From: a bacterium
GTDB lineage: Bacteria > Pseudomonadota > Gammaproteobacteria > Pseudomonadales > Moraxellaceae
Direction: 5' to 3'
Length of the DNA: 64,000 bases
NCBI GenBank assembly: GCA_029945725.1
Contig: JAQSDB010000008.1
Location: 594,181 to 658,180 of the forward strand
Below are positions 20,888-31,131 of the stretch, one piece after another. The notes below the pieces were generated by a model. It was not told the DNA's origin. It saw only the letters and a program-made list of their open reading frames with translations, and did not search any database. Within the stretch, counting starts at the first letter, position 1. Each line of letters starts with the position of its first letter. The translations under genes were made by a program, and so were the position numbers.

Positions 20888-22096
20888 ATGACCCACCAAA
20901 AACAATACGGGGCGTCCAACAGCGCCCCTTCCGAAGAATTCACCTGGCTCTCCAACCCCCTCGACTGGCGTCCCATCGACCGTCTTATCCTGCTCGCCTC
21001 GCTGGTGATGATTGCACCCCTGCTGTTCGGTGGCACCCTGCTGACCACCATGCTTTTTGCGGCGGATTACCTCGTGCCGGGCACGGCCTGCCTGTTGCTG
21101 GGTTTGTACGCCGTGCATGCCATTGTGCTGTCCGCCTACCTGTTCCTCGCGCTGCAACGCCGGCATCAGGTGAGTGACTGGCCGGCACTCGAAAACGTCA
21201 TCATCATCTCCTTCGTCATCAACGTGCTGGCCAGCAGCTATGCCACCGGCACGCACTTTACCGAAGGTCTGCTGCTGATCTTTCTCGGCATCAACATCAC
21301 CTCGGCACTGGCGAACATCCGCAAGATCCACCGTGCCTATGTGTTCGTGTGCATCGCGATGGCCATTTTTGCCGTCATTGATTTCACCGGCGCGCTGACG
21401 TCGGCGCCGTTGTTTGCAAAGCCGCCGCTGAAGCCGGACGGTTCCCTGGTGGTTGGCTGGCTGGTAGTGCAGGTAACGCTGGCGGCCATCCTGCTGGCCA
21501 TCAGCCACATCAGCATGGCGGCGATCAGCCGCTGGGTGGAACGCGAAAACCTTTATCGCGAGATGTCGACCATCGACGGCCTTACCCGCCTGACCAACCG
21601 CCGTTCCTTCATCGAGCGTGGCCACAGCGAGTTCTCGCGCGCACGACGCATTTCTGCGGGCGGCGTTGCCTGCGTAATGGTCGACCTCGACCACTTCAAG
21701 CGCATCAATGACACCTGGGGGCACCACGCTGGCGATCAGGTGCTGGTGGCCGCCTCAGCGATCCTGATGGAAAGCGCGCGCCAGTACGACGAGGTAGGCC
21801 GCTATGGTGGCGAGGAGTTCGCCATCCTGTTGCCGGGCGTGTCGCTGGAAACCGCCGCCGCAGTAGCCGAACGCATCCGCGAGAAGATCGCCACCACCGA
21901 GGTGGAAGTCGACGGCAACAGCATCTCCATGAGCGCAAGCTTTGGTGTCGCCTGTTACCCGGCTCCCGGCATCGAGGATCTCAACGACCTGCTCAAGGCC
22001 GCCGACAAGGCGCTCTACGTCGCCAAGGAATCCGGGCGCAACCGGGTGGTGATGGCAGAGCAGGCTGATCCGGATACCGACTGGACCGAAAAATAA
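20888..22096 (+). CDS. Membrane diguanylate cyclase (GGDEF)
   Basis: It encodes 402 residues from ATG 20888, which follows AGGAAC. About six membrane segments (residues ~30-215) form the sensor, followed by a C-terminal GGDEF domain with LTRLTNRRSF, MVDLDHFKRINDTWGH and the active-site loop RYGGEEF. An RxxD allosteric inhibition site (RQYD) lies exactly five residues before GGEEF, so product feedback is expected. It should convert two GTP to c-di-GMP at the inner membrane. It is one of three GGDEF proteins in the window, and a PNAG synthesis operon lies further along. Confidence 0.9.
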   Translation: MTHQKQYGASNSAPSEEFTWLSNPLDWRPIDRLILLASLVMIAPLLFGGTLLTTMLFAADYLVPGTACLLLGLYAVHAIVLSAYLFLALQRRHQVSDWPALENVIIISFVINVLASSYATGTHFTEGLLLIFLGINITSALANIRKIHRAYVFVCIAMAIFAVIDFTGALTSAPLFAKPPLKPDGSLVVGWLVVQVTLAAILLAISHISMAAISRWVERENLYREMSTIDGLTRLTNRRSFIERGHSEFSRARRISAGGVACVMVDLDHFKRINDTWGHHAGDQVLVAASAILMESARQYDEVGRYGGEEFAILLPGVSLETAAAVAERIREKIATTEVEVDGNSISMSASFGVACYPAPGIEDLNDLLKAADKALYVAKESGRNRVVMAEQADPDTDWTEK

Positions 22097-22113
22097 CAGC
22101 CACCGCTTTTCTG

Positions 22114-22148
22114 CCATAAAAAACCCGCACAAGCGGGTTTTTTTATGG
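22114..22148. terminator. Rho-independent terminator, bidirectional
   Basis: CCATAAAAAACCCGC pairs with GCGGGTTTTTTTATGG across a 4-base loop, with T-runs on both strands. It ends the GGDEF gene and the convergent phosphofructokinase gene. Confidence 0.85.
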
Positions 22149-22209
22149 CAATCACCCGCTCGCGACATGCCTTGTCCACCCTTGCGCCATGCGCGTGCGC
22201 GTGCGCGGC

Positions 22210-23502
22210 TCATTCCATGCCGATATCGAAAGCAGGCAGCTTTTTTTCTGCCTTTGTTTTTTTCAGGCAGACATGGCGGGGCAGGCCGCCGGCATACACC
22301 GGATAATCCTCGCCCTGGATCAGCGGCAACAAATACGCGCGGCACGCAGGCGTGATGCCGAAACCGTCGCGACTGATGAAGGCACGCGGCATGGCACGCT
22401 CCCGACTGGCCACACGGCTCAGGGGTTGCGCCACAATATCCCAGTGCGTCGTGCGCGCCGTGCTGCGGCGCTGCAATCCCGGCATCACCAGATGCTCGCC
22501 GCGCAAGGCCATCTCCACTGCCGCCACGCCCACGCGCCAGGCGCTCTCCACATCCACGCGGGAAGCAATGTGCCGTGCCGAGCGTTGCAGGTAGTCACTC
22601 ACCGCAAAATGGCAGCGCAGTCCCAGACGCTCATGCACCAGCGCTGCGATATAGGGCGCCGCCTTGCCGGTGTGCAGGTTCTGGCGGTCATGCCGATGCT
22701 CTCCGCTGTCATTGCTGTCTGGCAGATCAAGATCCGGGTTGTGCACCGCCAGACCCTCCGCCACCACCACCACGCAAAAACCTTCACGCTTCACCGCTTC
22801 CTGCACGCGCCGGAGAAAGGTCTCCCGTGAAAAAACCACTTCGGGAAACAGGATCAGATGTGGTGCGCCCCTGCCGTCCTCCTGCGCGAGCGCGCTCGCT
22901 GCCGCGATCCAGCCGGCGTGGCGCCCCATCACTTCCATGACGAAAACCCGCGTCGATGTCGTGGCCATGGACGCCACATCCAGCGCCGCCTCACGCACGC
23001 TCACCGCCGTGTATTTGGCGACCGAACCAAAACCGGGTGAGAAATCCGTCAACGCAATATCGTTGTCCACGGTTTTGGGAATATGGATGACGGAGAGCGG
23101 GTAGCCCGCTGCTTTTGCCGCCGCTGCCACATGCACGCAGGTGCCCGCCGAGCCACCACCACCGTTATAGAGAAACCAGCGGATATCGTGGGCGCGCAGC
23201 ACGTCGATCAGGCGCCGGTAATAATGCGGATGGCTTTGCGGTGTGCCGAGGGGGAACCGGCTGGAACCAAAAGCACCGCCCGGCGTCTGGCGCAAGGCTG
23301 CAATCACCGAAGCGGGTTCGCGCGAAAGATCAATCAGCTCTTCCTGCAGGGCACCCAGCACGCCGTTCTCGGCAGCATAGACACGGCCGATGCGGTCACG
23401 GTTTTCACGGGCGGCATGCAGCATGCCTGCCGCACTGGCGTTGATCACCGCCGTCATGCCGCCGGACTGTGCATAAAAAAGATTGGGCAATGGCATGGGC
23501 AT
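22210..23502 (-). CDS. 6-phosphofructokinase, PPi-type with atypical donor-site motif
   Basis: It encodes 430 residues from ATG 23502 with GAGG 6 bp before it. It matches the PfkA superfamily: QSGGMTAVINAS at the N-terminus, IPKTVDNDI at 141-149 (Lys in PKT marks PPi-type enzymes), and FVMEVMGRHAGWIAAASAL. The donor-site motif, normally GGDGS (ATP) or GGDDS/GGNDS (PPi), reads NGGGGS at 113-118, so the usual acidic residue is missing. It should phosphorylate fructose 6-phosphate in glycolysis, or run in reverse with PPi. The donor preference is uncertain. It follows the pseudouridine synthase gene by 60 bp on the same strand. Confidence 0.85.
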   Translation of the reverse strand: MPMPLPNLFYAQSGGMTAVINASAAGMLHAARENRDRIGRVYAAENGVLGALQEELIDLSREPASVIAALRQTPGGAFGSSRFPLGTPQSHPHYYRRLIDVLRAHDIRWFLYNGGGGSAGTCVHVAAAAKAAGYPLSVIHIPKTVDNDIALTDFSPGFGSVAKYTAVSVREAALDVASMATTSTRVFVMEVMGRHAGWIAAASALAQEDGRGAPHLILFPEVVFSRETFLRRVQEAVKREGFCVVVVAEGLAVHNPDLDLPDSNDSGEHRHDRQNLHTGKAAPYIAALVHERLGLRCHFAVSDYLQRSARHIASRVDVESAWRVGVAAVEMALRGEHLVMPGLQRRSTARTTHWDIVAQPLSRVASRERAMPRAFISRDGFGITPACRAYLLPLIQGEDYPVYAGGLPRHVCLKKTKAEKKLPAFDIGME

Positions 23503-23562
23503 CCTCGCTGGCATCAGTGACGGCTTGTTTATCTCATGAGTCCCGGCGCAGTGCATCCGGCG

Positions 23563-24483
23563 TTAACGGCCCGGGCCCTGCCACCATGCCGGCATCAGCG
23601 TCTGCCGGCTTTCAAAAGAGCGGGCTTCACCGGTGACCGGATCCACAAATTCCAGGGTTCGGGCGAGCAACTGCAGGGGATGCGAAAAATCATCGCCGCG
23701 CCAGCCTTTCTGCTCGGGGTAATAGGGGTCATTCCGAATGGGGATGCCGAGTGCCGACATGTGCACGCGCAGCTGGTGCGTTTTGCCGGTGATCGGCTGC
23801 AGGCGGTAACGCGCCATGCCTTCACGCTGCTCGATGACGTCGATAATGGTGATGGCATTGGGCTCGCCCGGGGCTTCACGGCGCCGGTAAAATTCCTCGG
23901 CATCGACAATGCGGCTGCGCCGGGTGAACGGAAAAACCATTTCTTCCCTGAAAGCCGCGATGGCTTCATAGGTTTTTTCCAGACGCTGCTCGCGAAACAG
24001 CGCGTGGTAGGCATCACGCGTGGCAATGTTTTTGGAGACCATCAACAGCCCCGCCGTTTCCCGGTCCAGCCGGTGCAGTGGTACCAGATGATCCAGGCCG
24101 AGCTTGTGCTTGAGACGGGAAACCAGCGTTTCTTTCAGATAACGCCCGGACGGTGCCGTGGGCAGGAAATGCGGCTTGTCGGCAATGAGGATGTTGTCGT
24201 CTTCAAACAGGATGCTTTCGCTGAACGGGACCTGTAACTCGTTGTCGATTTCGCGGTAGTAATACACACGAATGCCGCACTGGTACGGCGACTGTGGCGT
24301 GATCACCGCGCCATCCGCACTCACCACTTCGCCCCTGGCCATGCGCTCCTGCCAGCGCGCCGCACTCACGTCAGCAAAACGCGCGGCAAAAAAATCCAGC
24401 ACGGTCGCCCACGTCCCCTTCGGCAGAAACACGGAGTTGGGACTGATGCCGTCACGGGTGGGCAGGGGAATGGGCGTCGTCAT
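23563..24483 (-). CDS. RluA-family pseudouridine synthase
   Basis: It encodes 306 residues. The catalytic motif HRLDRETAGLLM, with the nucleophilic Asp, is at about residue 137, and the family phrases LFEDDNILIADKPHFLPT and ITGKTHQLRVHMSALG are present. An N-terminal S4-like part precedes the catalytic domain. The enzyme converts uridine to pseudouridine in rRNA or tRNA. Which site it modifies (RluA, RluC/D or TruC-like) cannot be decided by reading. It probably shares a transcript with the phosphofructokinase gene. Confidence 0.88.
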   Translation of the reverse strand: MTTPIPLPTRDGISPNSVFLPKGTWATVLDFFAARFADVSAARWQERMARGEVVSADGAVITPQSPYQCGIRVYYYREIDNELQVPFSESILFEDDNILIADKPHFLPTAPSGRYLKETLVSRLKHKLGLDHLVPLHRLDRETAGLLMVSKNIATRDAYHALFREQRLEKTYEAIAAFREEMVFPFTRRSRIVDAEEFYRRREAPGEPNAITIIDVIEQREGMARYRLQPITGKTHQLRVHMSALGIPIRNDPYYPEQKGWRGDDFSHPLQLLARTLEFVDPVTGEARSFESRQTLMPAWWQGPGR

Positions 24484-24684
24484 GAGTCGTCAAGGGAAAG
24501 GCTGAAAAGGAAAGTCGCCGGAATCTGCGCATGCCGGCGACTTTAATACAAATCCGGTAACAGGGGAGCACGCCAGCCGCCGCTGGTGCCTGATACTGCA
24601 AACGCCCGGATAACAATCCCGCACTGCGGCGGCGGCCAATATGCAGGACAATCCTGTCTTTGCGGATTTCCTGCGAGCCTGCAC

Positions 24685-25839
24685 ATGCGCCATTTATCAT
24701 TGCTCATCCTTTTCAGCCTGCTGAGCGCCTGCACCACCTGGCGGCACAAGCCTGTCAGCGAAATACCGGCCAAACCGGAGCCCGTCACGGCACGTTATGT
24801 GGCGGCCGACTGGAGCGCCCTGCCCGGCTGGCCCGGCGAACAACTGACCACCAGCTGGGCGGCCTGGCTGAACTCCTGCAAGCGCCTCGGTGCCCGCCCC
24901 GACTGGCAGGCTGTCTGTGCCGAAGCGCAGGCACTGACGCCCGCTGATGCCGACAGTGTGCAGGCCTTTTTCGAGCGTCATTTCTCACCCTGGCAGATCG
25001 AATCCAGTACGGGCGCCGAAGACGGACTGATCACCGGTTATTACGAAGCCCTGCTCAAGGGCGGGCTCACGCCAGCCCCCGGACGCGTACCGATTTACGC
25101 CGTACCGGATGACTTGCTGACCCTCGATCTCGCCGGTCTTTACCCGGAAGTCAAAGGCCTGCGCCTGCGCGGCCGGCTTGAGGGGAAAACCGTCAAACCC
25201 TACTGGAGCCGTGCCGATATTGACCAGGGCAAGGCAGCCACGGCGGACAAGGTGCTGGCCTGGGCCGACGATGCCGTCGATGCGTTTTTTCTGCAGGTAC
25301 AGGGCTCCGGCCGCATCGAACTCGACGATGGCACGCGCCTGCGTCTTGCCTATGCCGAGCAGAATGGCCACCCCTATAAATCCATCGGCAAATGGCTGGT
25401 GGACAAGGGTGAAATGCCGCTGGAGCAGGCCAGCATGCAAAGCATTCGCGAGTGGGGGAAAAACCACCCGGAGCGGCTGCAGGAAATGCTGGAGGCCAAT
25501 CCGAGTTATGTCTTTTTCCGCCTGGTGCCGGACAGCACGGAGGGCGCGACTGGTGCGCTCAACGTGCCGCTCACCGATGGCGCCAGCATTGCCGTGGATC
25601 CGAAGTTCACGCCACTGGGCACGCCGGTTTATCTTGCTACCACGCGCCCGGGCGGCAAAGATGCCATGAACCGCCTGGTGCATGCCCAGGATACCGGCGG
25701 CGCCATCCGCGGCCCGGTGCGTGCCGATTTTTTCTGGGGGTTTGGCCAGGAGGCGGGGGCACTGGCAGGCAACATGAAACAGCGCGGGAGAATGTGGCTG
25801 CTCTGGCCCAGGGATCTGGCACTGCCGGATGCCCGGTAA
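24685..25839 (+). CDS. mltA: Membrane-bound lytic murein transglycosylase A
   Basis: It encodes 384 residues from ATG 24685. A lipoprotein signal peptide with lipobox LLSAC puts the lipidated Cys at residue 16. The MltA domain (ITGYYEALLKGG.. YAVPDDLL) is followed by the C-terminal 3D domain, which carries the catalytic aspartates in VDPKFTPLGTPVYL and HAQDTGGAIRGPVRADFFWG. It cleaves the MurNAc-GlcNAc bond of peptidoglycan, forming 1,6-anhydro-MurNAc, and sits on the inner face of the outer membrane. The next gene starts 122 bp downstream. Confidence 0.93.
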   Translation: MRHLSLLILFSLLSACTTWRHKPVSEIPAKPEPVTARYVAADWSALPGWPGEQLTTSWAAWLNSCKRLGARPDWQAVCAEAQALTPADADSVQAFFERHFSPWQIESSTGAEDGLITGYYEALLKGGLTPAPGRVPIYAVPDDLLTLDLAGLYPEVKGLRLRGRLEGKTVKPYWSRADIDQGKAATADKVLAWADDAVDAFFLQVQGSGRIELDDGTRLRLAYAEQNGHPYKSIGKWLVDKGEMPLEQASMQSIREWGKNHPERLQEMLEANPSYVFFRLVPDSTEGATGALNVPLTDGASIAVDPKFTPLGTPVYLATTRPGGKDAMNRLVHAQDTGGAIRGPVRADFFWGFGQEAGALAGNMKQRGRMWLLWPRDLALPDAR

Positions 25840-25961
25840 ATACCGCCGGCAGCAAACGGCGCAGCAAGATGGCTGCCGCTGTGCGGCGAACCCTCCGGTC
25901 CGGCATGAACCGCAGCCGGTCAGGAACAGATCCGGACCTTCAGAAAGAAAGGAAGACAGGC

Positions 25962-27437
25962 ATGTTTGAAGCGGCCGAAGCAGGACACCGCATCTCCCTC
26001 GAAGAATACAAGGTGCGCGAACCGGCGCTGCGTCAGGCCCTGCTTGAGGCGCAATACAAGTTGCTGGAAACCGGCAACTTTCCGGTACTGATCATCGTTG
26101 GCGGCGCCGATGGTGCCGGCAAGGGCGCAACCGTCAACCTTCTCAATGAATGGATGGACCCGCGCCATATTGTCACGCATGCGTTTGATGAGCCGCGTGA
26201 AGAAGAGGCGGAACGACCACCAATGTGGCGTTTCTGGCTCGCACTGCCACCGAAGCGGCATATCGGGGTGATGTTCAACGCCTGGTATCACGACATCCTT
26301 CAGCGTGACGACCAGAAACCCCGCCACGATCCGGCACCCTCGCTGGATGAAATACGCAATATCGAGCAAATGCTGGCCGCCGACGGCACGCTGCTGCTGA
26401 AATTCTGGTTTCACCTGTCCCGAAGTGCGCAGAAAGAACGCATCAAGGAACTGGAGAGTGATCCCAAGACGCGCTGGCGCGTCACCGACACTGACAGGCA
26501 GCATCTGCGGCATTACAAGAGACTGAGAAAAACCTACGAGTACGTGCTGCATGAAACCAGCACCAGCATCGCTCCGTGGTCGGTCATTGATGGCAGTGAC
26601 CGCTATTACCGCTCGCTCACGGCCGGCACCCTGCTGCTGGACGCCATCAACAAGCGGCTGGCGCAGAAAAGGCCGAAAGCGGCGCCGCCCTCCGCGCAAC
26701 CGGTACCTACGCTGGACAGCCGCAACATCCTCAACACGATTGACTACACGCAGGCCCTCAACAAGAAGCACTATCAAATCCAGCTGGAAAAATACCAGGG
26801 CCGGCTCAACCTGCTCACCCGGCACCCGCGCTTTGCCAGAAAGTCCCTCATCATTCTCCTTGAGGGCCCGGATGCTGCCGGCAAAGGCGGCAGCATCCGC
26901 CGCATTACCGCCGCACTGGATGCACGCCAGTATCGTGTCATCCCGGTCGCCGCACCCACCGATGAAGAGCGCACAAAACCTTATCTGTGGCGCTTCTGGC
27001 GCCACCTGCCGCTGAAAAACCACATCACCATTTTTGATCGTTCATGGTACGGGCGCGTGCTGGTGGAGCGCGTGGAAAAGATGTGCTCTGACGTCGTCTG
27101 TATCCGCTCCTTTCACGAGATCAATGACTTTGAAGCCCAGCTGATCCGCAATGACGTCATCGTCGTGAAATTCTGGCTGGCCATTACCAAGGATGTGCAG
27201 CTGAAGCGGTTTCGCAGCCGCGAAGAAACCCCGTACAAACAGTACAAGCTGACCGAGGACGACTGGCGCAACCGGCGCAAATGGGCCTCGTATGAAAAAG
27301 CCGTGTGCGACATGGTCACCTACACCAGCACCGCCATTTCACCATGGCATCTGGTGCCCTCCAATGACGTCGAATTCGCCCGCATCCGGATACTGAAAAC
27401 CATTTGCGAAAGCGTGGAAGCCGCACTGGCCGACTGA
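25962..27437 (+). CDS. pap: Polyphosphate:AMP phosphotransferase (tandem PPK2 domains)
   Basis: It encodes 491 residues from ATG 25962 with AAAGGAAGA before it. Two PPK2 domains are fused. Each has a Walker A motif (GADGAGKG at ~48-55, GPDAAGKGG in the second half), and the second domain keeps the lid and catalytic sequences FDRSWYGRVLVERVE and FWLAITKDVQLKRF. This is the class II PPK2 layout, which transfers phosphate from polyphosphate to AMP to give ADP. The first domain has WYHD where the active one has WYGR, consistent with a degenerate N-terminal half, as known for the family. It works in the cytoplasm in energy recovery. Confidence 0.92.
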   Translation: MFEAAEAGHRISLEEYKVREPALRQALLEAQYKLLETGNFPVLIIVGGADGAGKGATVNLLNEWMDPRHIVTHAFDEPREEEAERPPMWRFWLALPPKRHIGVMFNAWYHDILQRDDQKPRHDPAPSLDEIRNIEQMLAADGTLLLKFWFHLSRSAQKERIKELESDPKTRWRVTDTDRQHLRHYKRLRKTYEYVLHETSTSIAPWSVIDGSDRYYRSLTAGTLLLDAINKRLAQKRPKAAPPSAQPVPTLDSRNILNTIDYTQALNKKHYQIQLEKYQGRLNLLTRHPRFARKSLIILLEGPDAAGKGGSIRRITAALDARQYRVIPVAAPTDEERTKPYLWRFWRHLPLKNHITIFDRSWYGRVLVERVEKMCSDVVCIRSFHEINDFEAQLIRNDVIVVKFWLAITKDVQLKRFRSREETPYKQYKLTEDDWRNRRKWASYEKAVCDMVTYTSTAISPWHLVPSNDVEFARIRILKTICESVEAALAD

Positions 27438-27569
27438 CCGGCGCAGACAGGCGCCGGACGGGCCAGAAATTGGCCCGCCCCTCTCTGGACAGAGCGCAGC
27501 GATTAACGCAATTTAAGGCCCCGGCACACTCGTCACTGCCGTCCATCGTCACCCATAAAAAGAAGCGCC

Positions 27570-29024
27570 ATGCCAAGCCCCGAAAAAACCCCGAGCACGA
27601 AAACCGACACCGCCGGCAAAACCGTTCATGCCTTTGGCAATGATGTACTGGGCGACCTTGATGCCGTTGGCATGGCGGAACTGATCCGCACCGGCCAGGC
27701 CAGCGCGCATGAAATCAGCACGGCCGCGATTGCCCGCGCCAATTCCGTGAACGCCCGCATCAACGGGATACAACTGGAAAACTATGTGGATGCCCTGCAG
27801 GGCGCGAACCGCCGCACGCTGGGAATCTTTGCCGGCGTGCCCACTTTCGTCAAAGACAATACCGACGTGCAGGGACTGCCGAGCAACCATGGCTCTCTCG
27901 CCGTGAATGGCCGCCCGGCAAAAGCCGACAGTGCCTTTGCCCGGCAGTATCTGGACCAGGGCTTCGTGGTGCTGGGCAAAAGCACGCTGCCGGAATTCGG
28001 CTTCAATGCCAGCACCGAGTTCGCCGGCCGCGCGCCCACGCGCAATCCCTGGCACACGGACTATTCCGCCGGCGCTTCCTCGGGTGGTTCTGCCGCACTG
28101 GTGGCCGCCGGGGTGGTGCCGATTGCCCATGCCAATGATGGCGGCGGCTCCATCCGCATTCCGGCCGCCTGCTGCGGCCTGGTCGGGCTCAAGCCCACGC
28201 GCGGCCGTCACATTGATGGCGAAGCCGCGCGCTCCCTGCCCGTCAACATCCTGTCCGAAGGCGTGGTGACACGCAGCGTTCGCGATACCGCGCACTTTTA
28301 TGCCGGCATGGAAAAATCGTTCAGGAATCCAAAACTCAAACCGGTCGGACTGGTGGAGGGCCCGGGTAAAAAACGCCTGAACATCGGCATCGTGCTGGAC
28401 TCCATTACCGGCCACGCCACCGATGCCGATACCCGCGCCACGGTAGAGGCCACTGCCGCCCTGCTGGAAGGCATGGGCCATCATGTCAGCCCCCTGCCGA
28501 TGCCCATCAAGCCGGGCTTTGCCGATGACTTCAGCATTTACTGGGGCATGATGTCTTTTCTGGTCTCCACGTTTGGCCGGAAAGTCGTGAGCCCGGACTT
28601 CGATGCCTCACGACTGGACAACCTGAGCCGGGGACTTTCCTCGCTGTACAAAAAGAACTTTCATAAAACGCCGTTCGTGCTGTATCGCCTGAAAAAATCC
28701 TATGACGATTACGCAAGAATATTCAGGCAGTACGACGTTCTTCTCACGCCGGTACTGGCCCACACCACCCCGGAACTGGGCTATCTGTCCCCCGAGCTGC
28801 CGTTTGAGCAGCTTTTTGACCGCCTGACGAAATACGTGAGTTTCACGCCACTCAACAATGCCGCCGGCAGCCCGGCGATTTCCCTGCCCATGGGCGCAAC
28901 CGCCAACGGCCTGCCGATTGCCATTCAGCTGTCTGCCGGTCACGGCGACGAACGCACGCTGCTGGAGCTCGCCTTTGCCCTTGAGCAGGTGCAGCCCTGG
29001 CGGCGCATCCAGGACAGGGTGTAA
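27570..29024 (+). CDS. Amidase signature family enzyme
   Basis: It encodes 484 residues. The Ser-cisSer-Lys triad is visible: Lys in [14 protein letters not shown], then the Gly/Ser-rich signature [19 protein letters not shown] and [24 protein letters not shown]. No signal peptide is seen, so it acts in the cytoplasm on an amide. It resembles stand-alone amidases more than GatA because no gatB or gatC is adjacent and the N-terminus differs. The substrate is unknown. A strong terminator follows immediately. Confidence 0.88.
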   Translation: MPSPEKTPSTKTDTAGKTVHAFGNDVLGDLDAVGMAELIRTGQASAHEISTAAIARANSVNARINGIQLENYVDALQGANRRTLGIFAGVPTFVKDNTDVQGLPSNHGSLAVNGRPAKADSAFARQYLDQGFVVLGKSTLPEFGFNASTEFAGRAPTRNPWHTDYSAGASSGGSAALVAAGVVPIAHANDGGGSIRIPAACCGLVGLKPTRGRHIDGEAARSLPVNILSEGVVTRSVRDTAHFYAGMEKSFRNPKLKPVGLVEGPGKKRLNIGIVLDSITGHATDADTRATVEATAALLEGMGHHVSPLPMPIKPGFADDFSIYWGMMSFLVSTFGRKVVSPDFDASRLDNLSRGLSSLYKKNFHKTPFVLYRLKKSYDDYARIFRQYDVLLTPVLAHTTPELGYLSPELPFEQLFDRLTKYVSFTPLNNAAGSPAISLPMGATANGLPIAIQLSAGHGDERTLLELAFALEQVQPWRRIQDRV

Positions 29025-29025
29025 A

Positions 29026-29056
29026 CAAAAAAGGCGGCCCCAGGGCCGCCTTTTTC
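29026..29056. terminator. Rho-independent terminator, bidirectional
   Basis: AAAAAGGCGGCCC and GGGCCGCCTTTTT form a GC-rich stem with T-runs on both strands between the convergent amidase and diguanylate cyclase genes. Confidence 0.85.
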
Positions 29057-29070
29057 CGGTTCTCGCGCCA

Positions 29071-30900
29071 TCACAAGGCGATCACCACGCCATTACGACC
29101 GTCGCCCTTGGCCTGGTACAGGGCCGCATCCGCCCGCTTGACCAGCTCCCGGCTGCCCTCTGCGGCATCCGGGACGACAGCAGCAACACCGACACTGACC
29201 GTCACGGGAATGCGCTGGCCATTTACCTCGAAGCTCATGGACTCCACCGCCACCCGAATACGTTCAGCCACTACGGCAGCACCTTCGGCACCGGTTTCCG
29301 GCAGCACCACGCAAAACTCCTCGCCACCGTAACGGGCAATACGGTCGGTATGTATGCGTACCGCCTCCATCATGGTTCTGGCGACACTGCGCAGGCAGTC
29401 ATCCCCCACCAGATGTCCCCAGACATCGTTGAAACGCTTGAAGTGATCAATATCCAGCAGCAGCACGGCGATGGAACGCTGGTAGCGGAAACAGCGCGCG
29501 TATTCATCCTGCAGCATGCGATCAAGATGACGCCGGTTTTTCATGCCGGTCAGCTGGTCGGTGGCACTCAGTGCCTCCAGCTTTAGGTTGGCGGCTTCGA
29601 GCGCCTCGGTGCGCTCATGCACCCGCTGCTCCAGCAATTCATTGGCCTTGCGTTGCGCAGCCAGTGCTTCGACCTGCACTTGCTGCAGGAGACGTGCGCC
29701 CTCAAAAACCTCCTGCTGCGCCTCGTGGCGACGGCGCCGCTCTTCATTGATGCGCGAGACCAGGGCAAAGGAAAGCAGGATCACGCCCACTGCCGACCCC
29801 GTCTGGGTGGCGTATTCCGTGAAGACACTTTGCGGCAACAACCGGAACTTGCTGAGCGCCAGCACCATCCCTCCCAGCAGCATTGTGGCCCAGGCAATGG
29901 TATAGAGACGCGCCGACACATCGCCCCGGTACCAGCGTACCGCGCCGCCCAGGAGGATGCTCAGGCAGCCCGCCGCCGAGATCACGATCTGCAGCCGGAT
30001 CAGCAGGGCATAGGGCAGAAAGAACGAGGCGATGGCAATCAGCAGCGAGCAGACCACAAAGCCGACAGCGCCTTTTGCCAGCAAGGGCAGGTGCCGGCTG
30101 AAAAGCAGGAAGCGCCAGGTAAACAGGGCAGCAAACGCCGTGGTGGATGCCAGCGTGACGATCAGCGCCTGGTCATTCCAGCGCGTGGCGGTCGGCCAGA
30201 GGAACTGGAAGGAAAGGCCGTTCAGGCTGGCCACAAACAGCGGCAGGCTCAGCACATACAGCAGGTAATAGAGGTAGGTCCGGTCGCGCAGGGCAAGGAA
30301 GACAATCAGGCTGTACAAGGCCATGACCAGCATGGTGCCGAAATAAATTCCCTGTCCCAGCAGGAGCCCCTGATCGTGATCAAAAAAGGCGTGCTCGTCC
30401 CAGAGGACAAGCGGGACCTGTACCGAGCTGGTGGATTTCACGCGCAGCAGCACGGTGTCGGCGGTTCCGGCGGGCAGCTCGAGAGGCACCAGAAACTGGC
30501 GATGCCTGATGGGGCGATCATTAAAGGGCCGCTTGTCGCCCAGCAGGTAGTGGCTTTTGACTTCGGTTCCGGCCATCACCCAGACCTCGACCACATCCAG
30601 TACCGGGTAGGCTATTTCCAGCAGTTTCCGTGGCAGGGGAGAGTCGGTATTGCGCACGTTGAAGCGCAGCCACCAGGTGGCACTGTTGTAACCCTTGCTG
30701 AAAGGCTCGGCACCATTCGCCTGCCAGGCGCCGGGCGGGCGCGCCAGCACGTCGGCACGCTGCAGCTGGCCGCCATCATCGCGCAAATAGCTCAGCTCAT
30801 CCGTCACTGCCAGAGAAAGCCGGTCGTGGCTCAGCTCAGCCGCCGCCATTCCCGCACCCGACCACAAACACAGCAGGATTATTGCCAACAACCTGGTCAT
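29071..30900 (-). CDS. 7TM-DISM sensor diguanylate cyclase (GGDEF)
   Basis: It encodes 609 residues from ATG 30900, with AAAGGCAG before it. A signal peptide is followed by a periplasmic 7TMR-DISMED2-like domain (about 25-170, with SKGYNSATWWLRFNVRN), seven membrane segments (about 185-390), a coiled coil (about 395-440) and a GGDEF domain with MKNRRHLDRML, LLDIDHFKRFNDVWGH and RYGGEEF. The inhibition site is not canonical: the position of the RxxD Arg is Ile (IHTD), so feedback control may be absent. It should make c-di-GMP in response to a periplasmic ligand, perhaps a carbohydrate. Confidence 0.9.
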   Translation of the reverse strand: MTRLLAIILLCLWSGAGMAAAELSHDRLSLAVTDELSYLRDDGGQLQRADVLARPPGAWQANGAEPFSKGYNSATWWLRFNVRNTDSPLPRKLLEIAYPVLDVVEVWVMAGTEVKSHYLLGDKRPFNDRPIRHRQFLVPLELPAGTADTVLLRVKSTSSVQVPLVLWDEHAFFDHDQGLLLGQGIYFGTMLVMALYSLIVFLALRDRTYLYYLLYVLSLPLFVASLNGLSFQFLWPTATRWNDQALIVTLASTTAFAALFTWRFLLFSRHLPLLAKGAVGFVVCSLLIAIASFFLPYALLIRLQIVISAAGCLSILLGGAVRWYRGDVSARLYTIAWATMLLGGMVLALSKFRLLPQSVFTEYATQTGSAVGVILLSFALVSRINEERRRRHEAQQEVFEGARLLQQVQVEALAAQRKANELLEQRVHERTEALEAANLKLEALSATDQLTGMKNRRHLDRMLQDEYARCFRYQRSIAVLLLDIDHFKRFNDVWGHLVGDDCLRSVARTMMEAVRIHTDRIARYGGEEFCVVLPETGAEGAAVVAERIRVAVESMSFEVNGQRIPVTVSVGVAAVVPDAAEGSRELVKRADAALYQAKGDGRNGVVIAL

Positions 30901-31131
30901 ATCTGCCTTTCTTGTTGTAACGCTATAAAGTGAGCCACCTTCGTACGATTGCACCGCATAAAAAAACCACGCAGTCATGATACTGGCTCATGCTGGAGGG
31001 CGAACAAAAGCGCTACAAGCCGGTACCGACCAAATGTGGGCTTTGCCGACACAGTGAATATTCGCCAGGGTATTCCCGGTCAGGCAGCGTGCGCATACGC
31101 TCCGTTTCAACCCGACACCAAGGATACCCTC

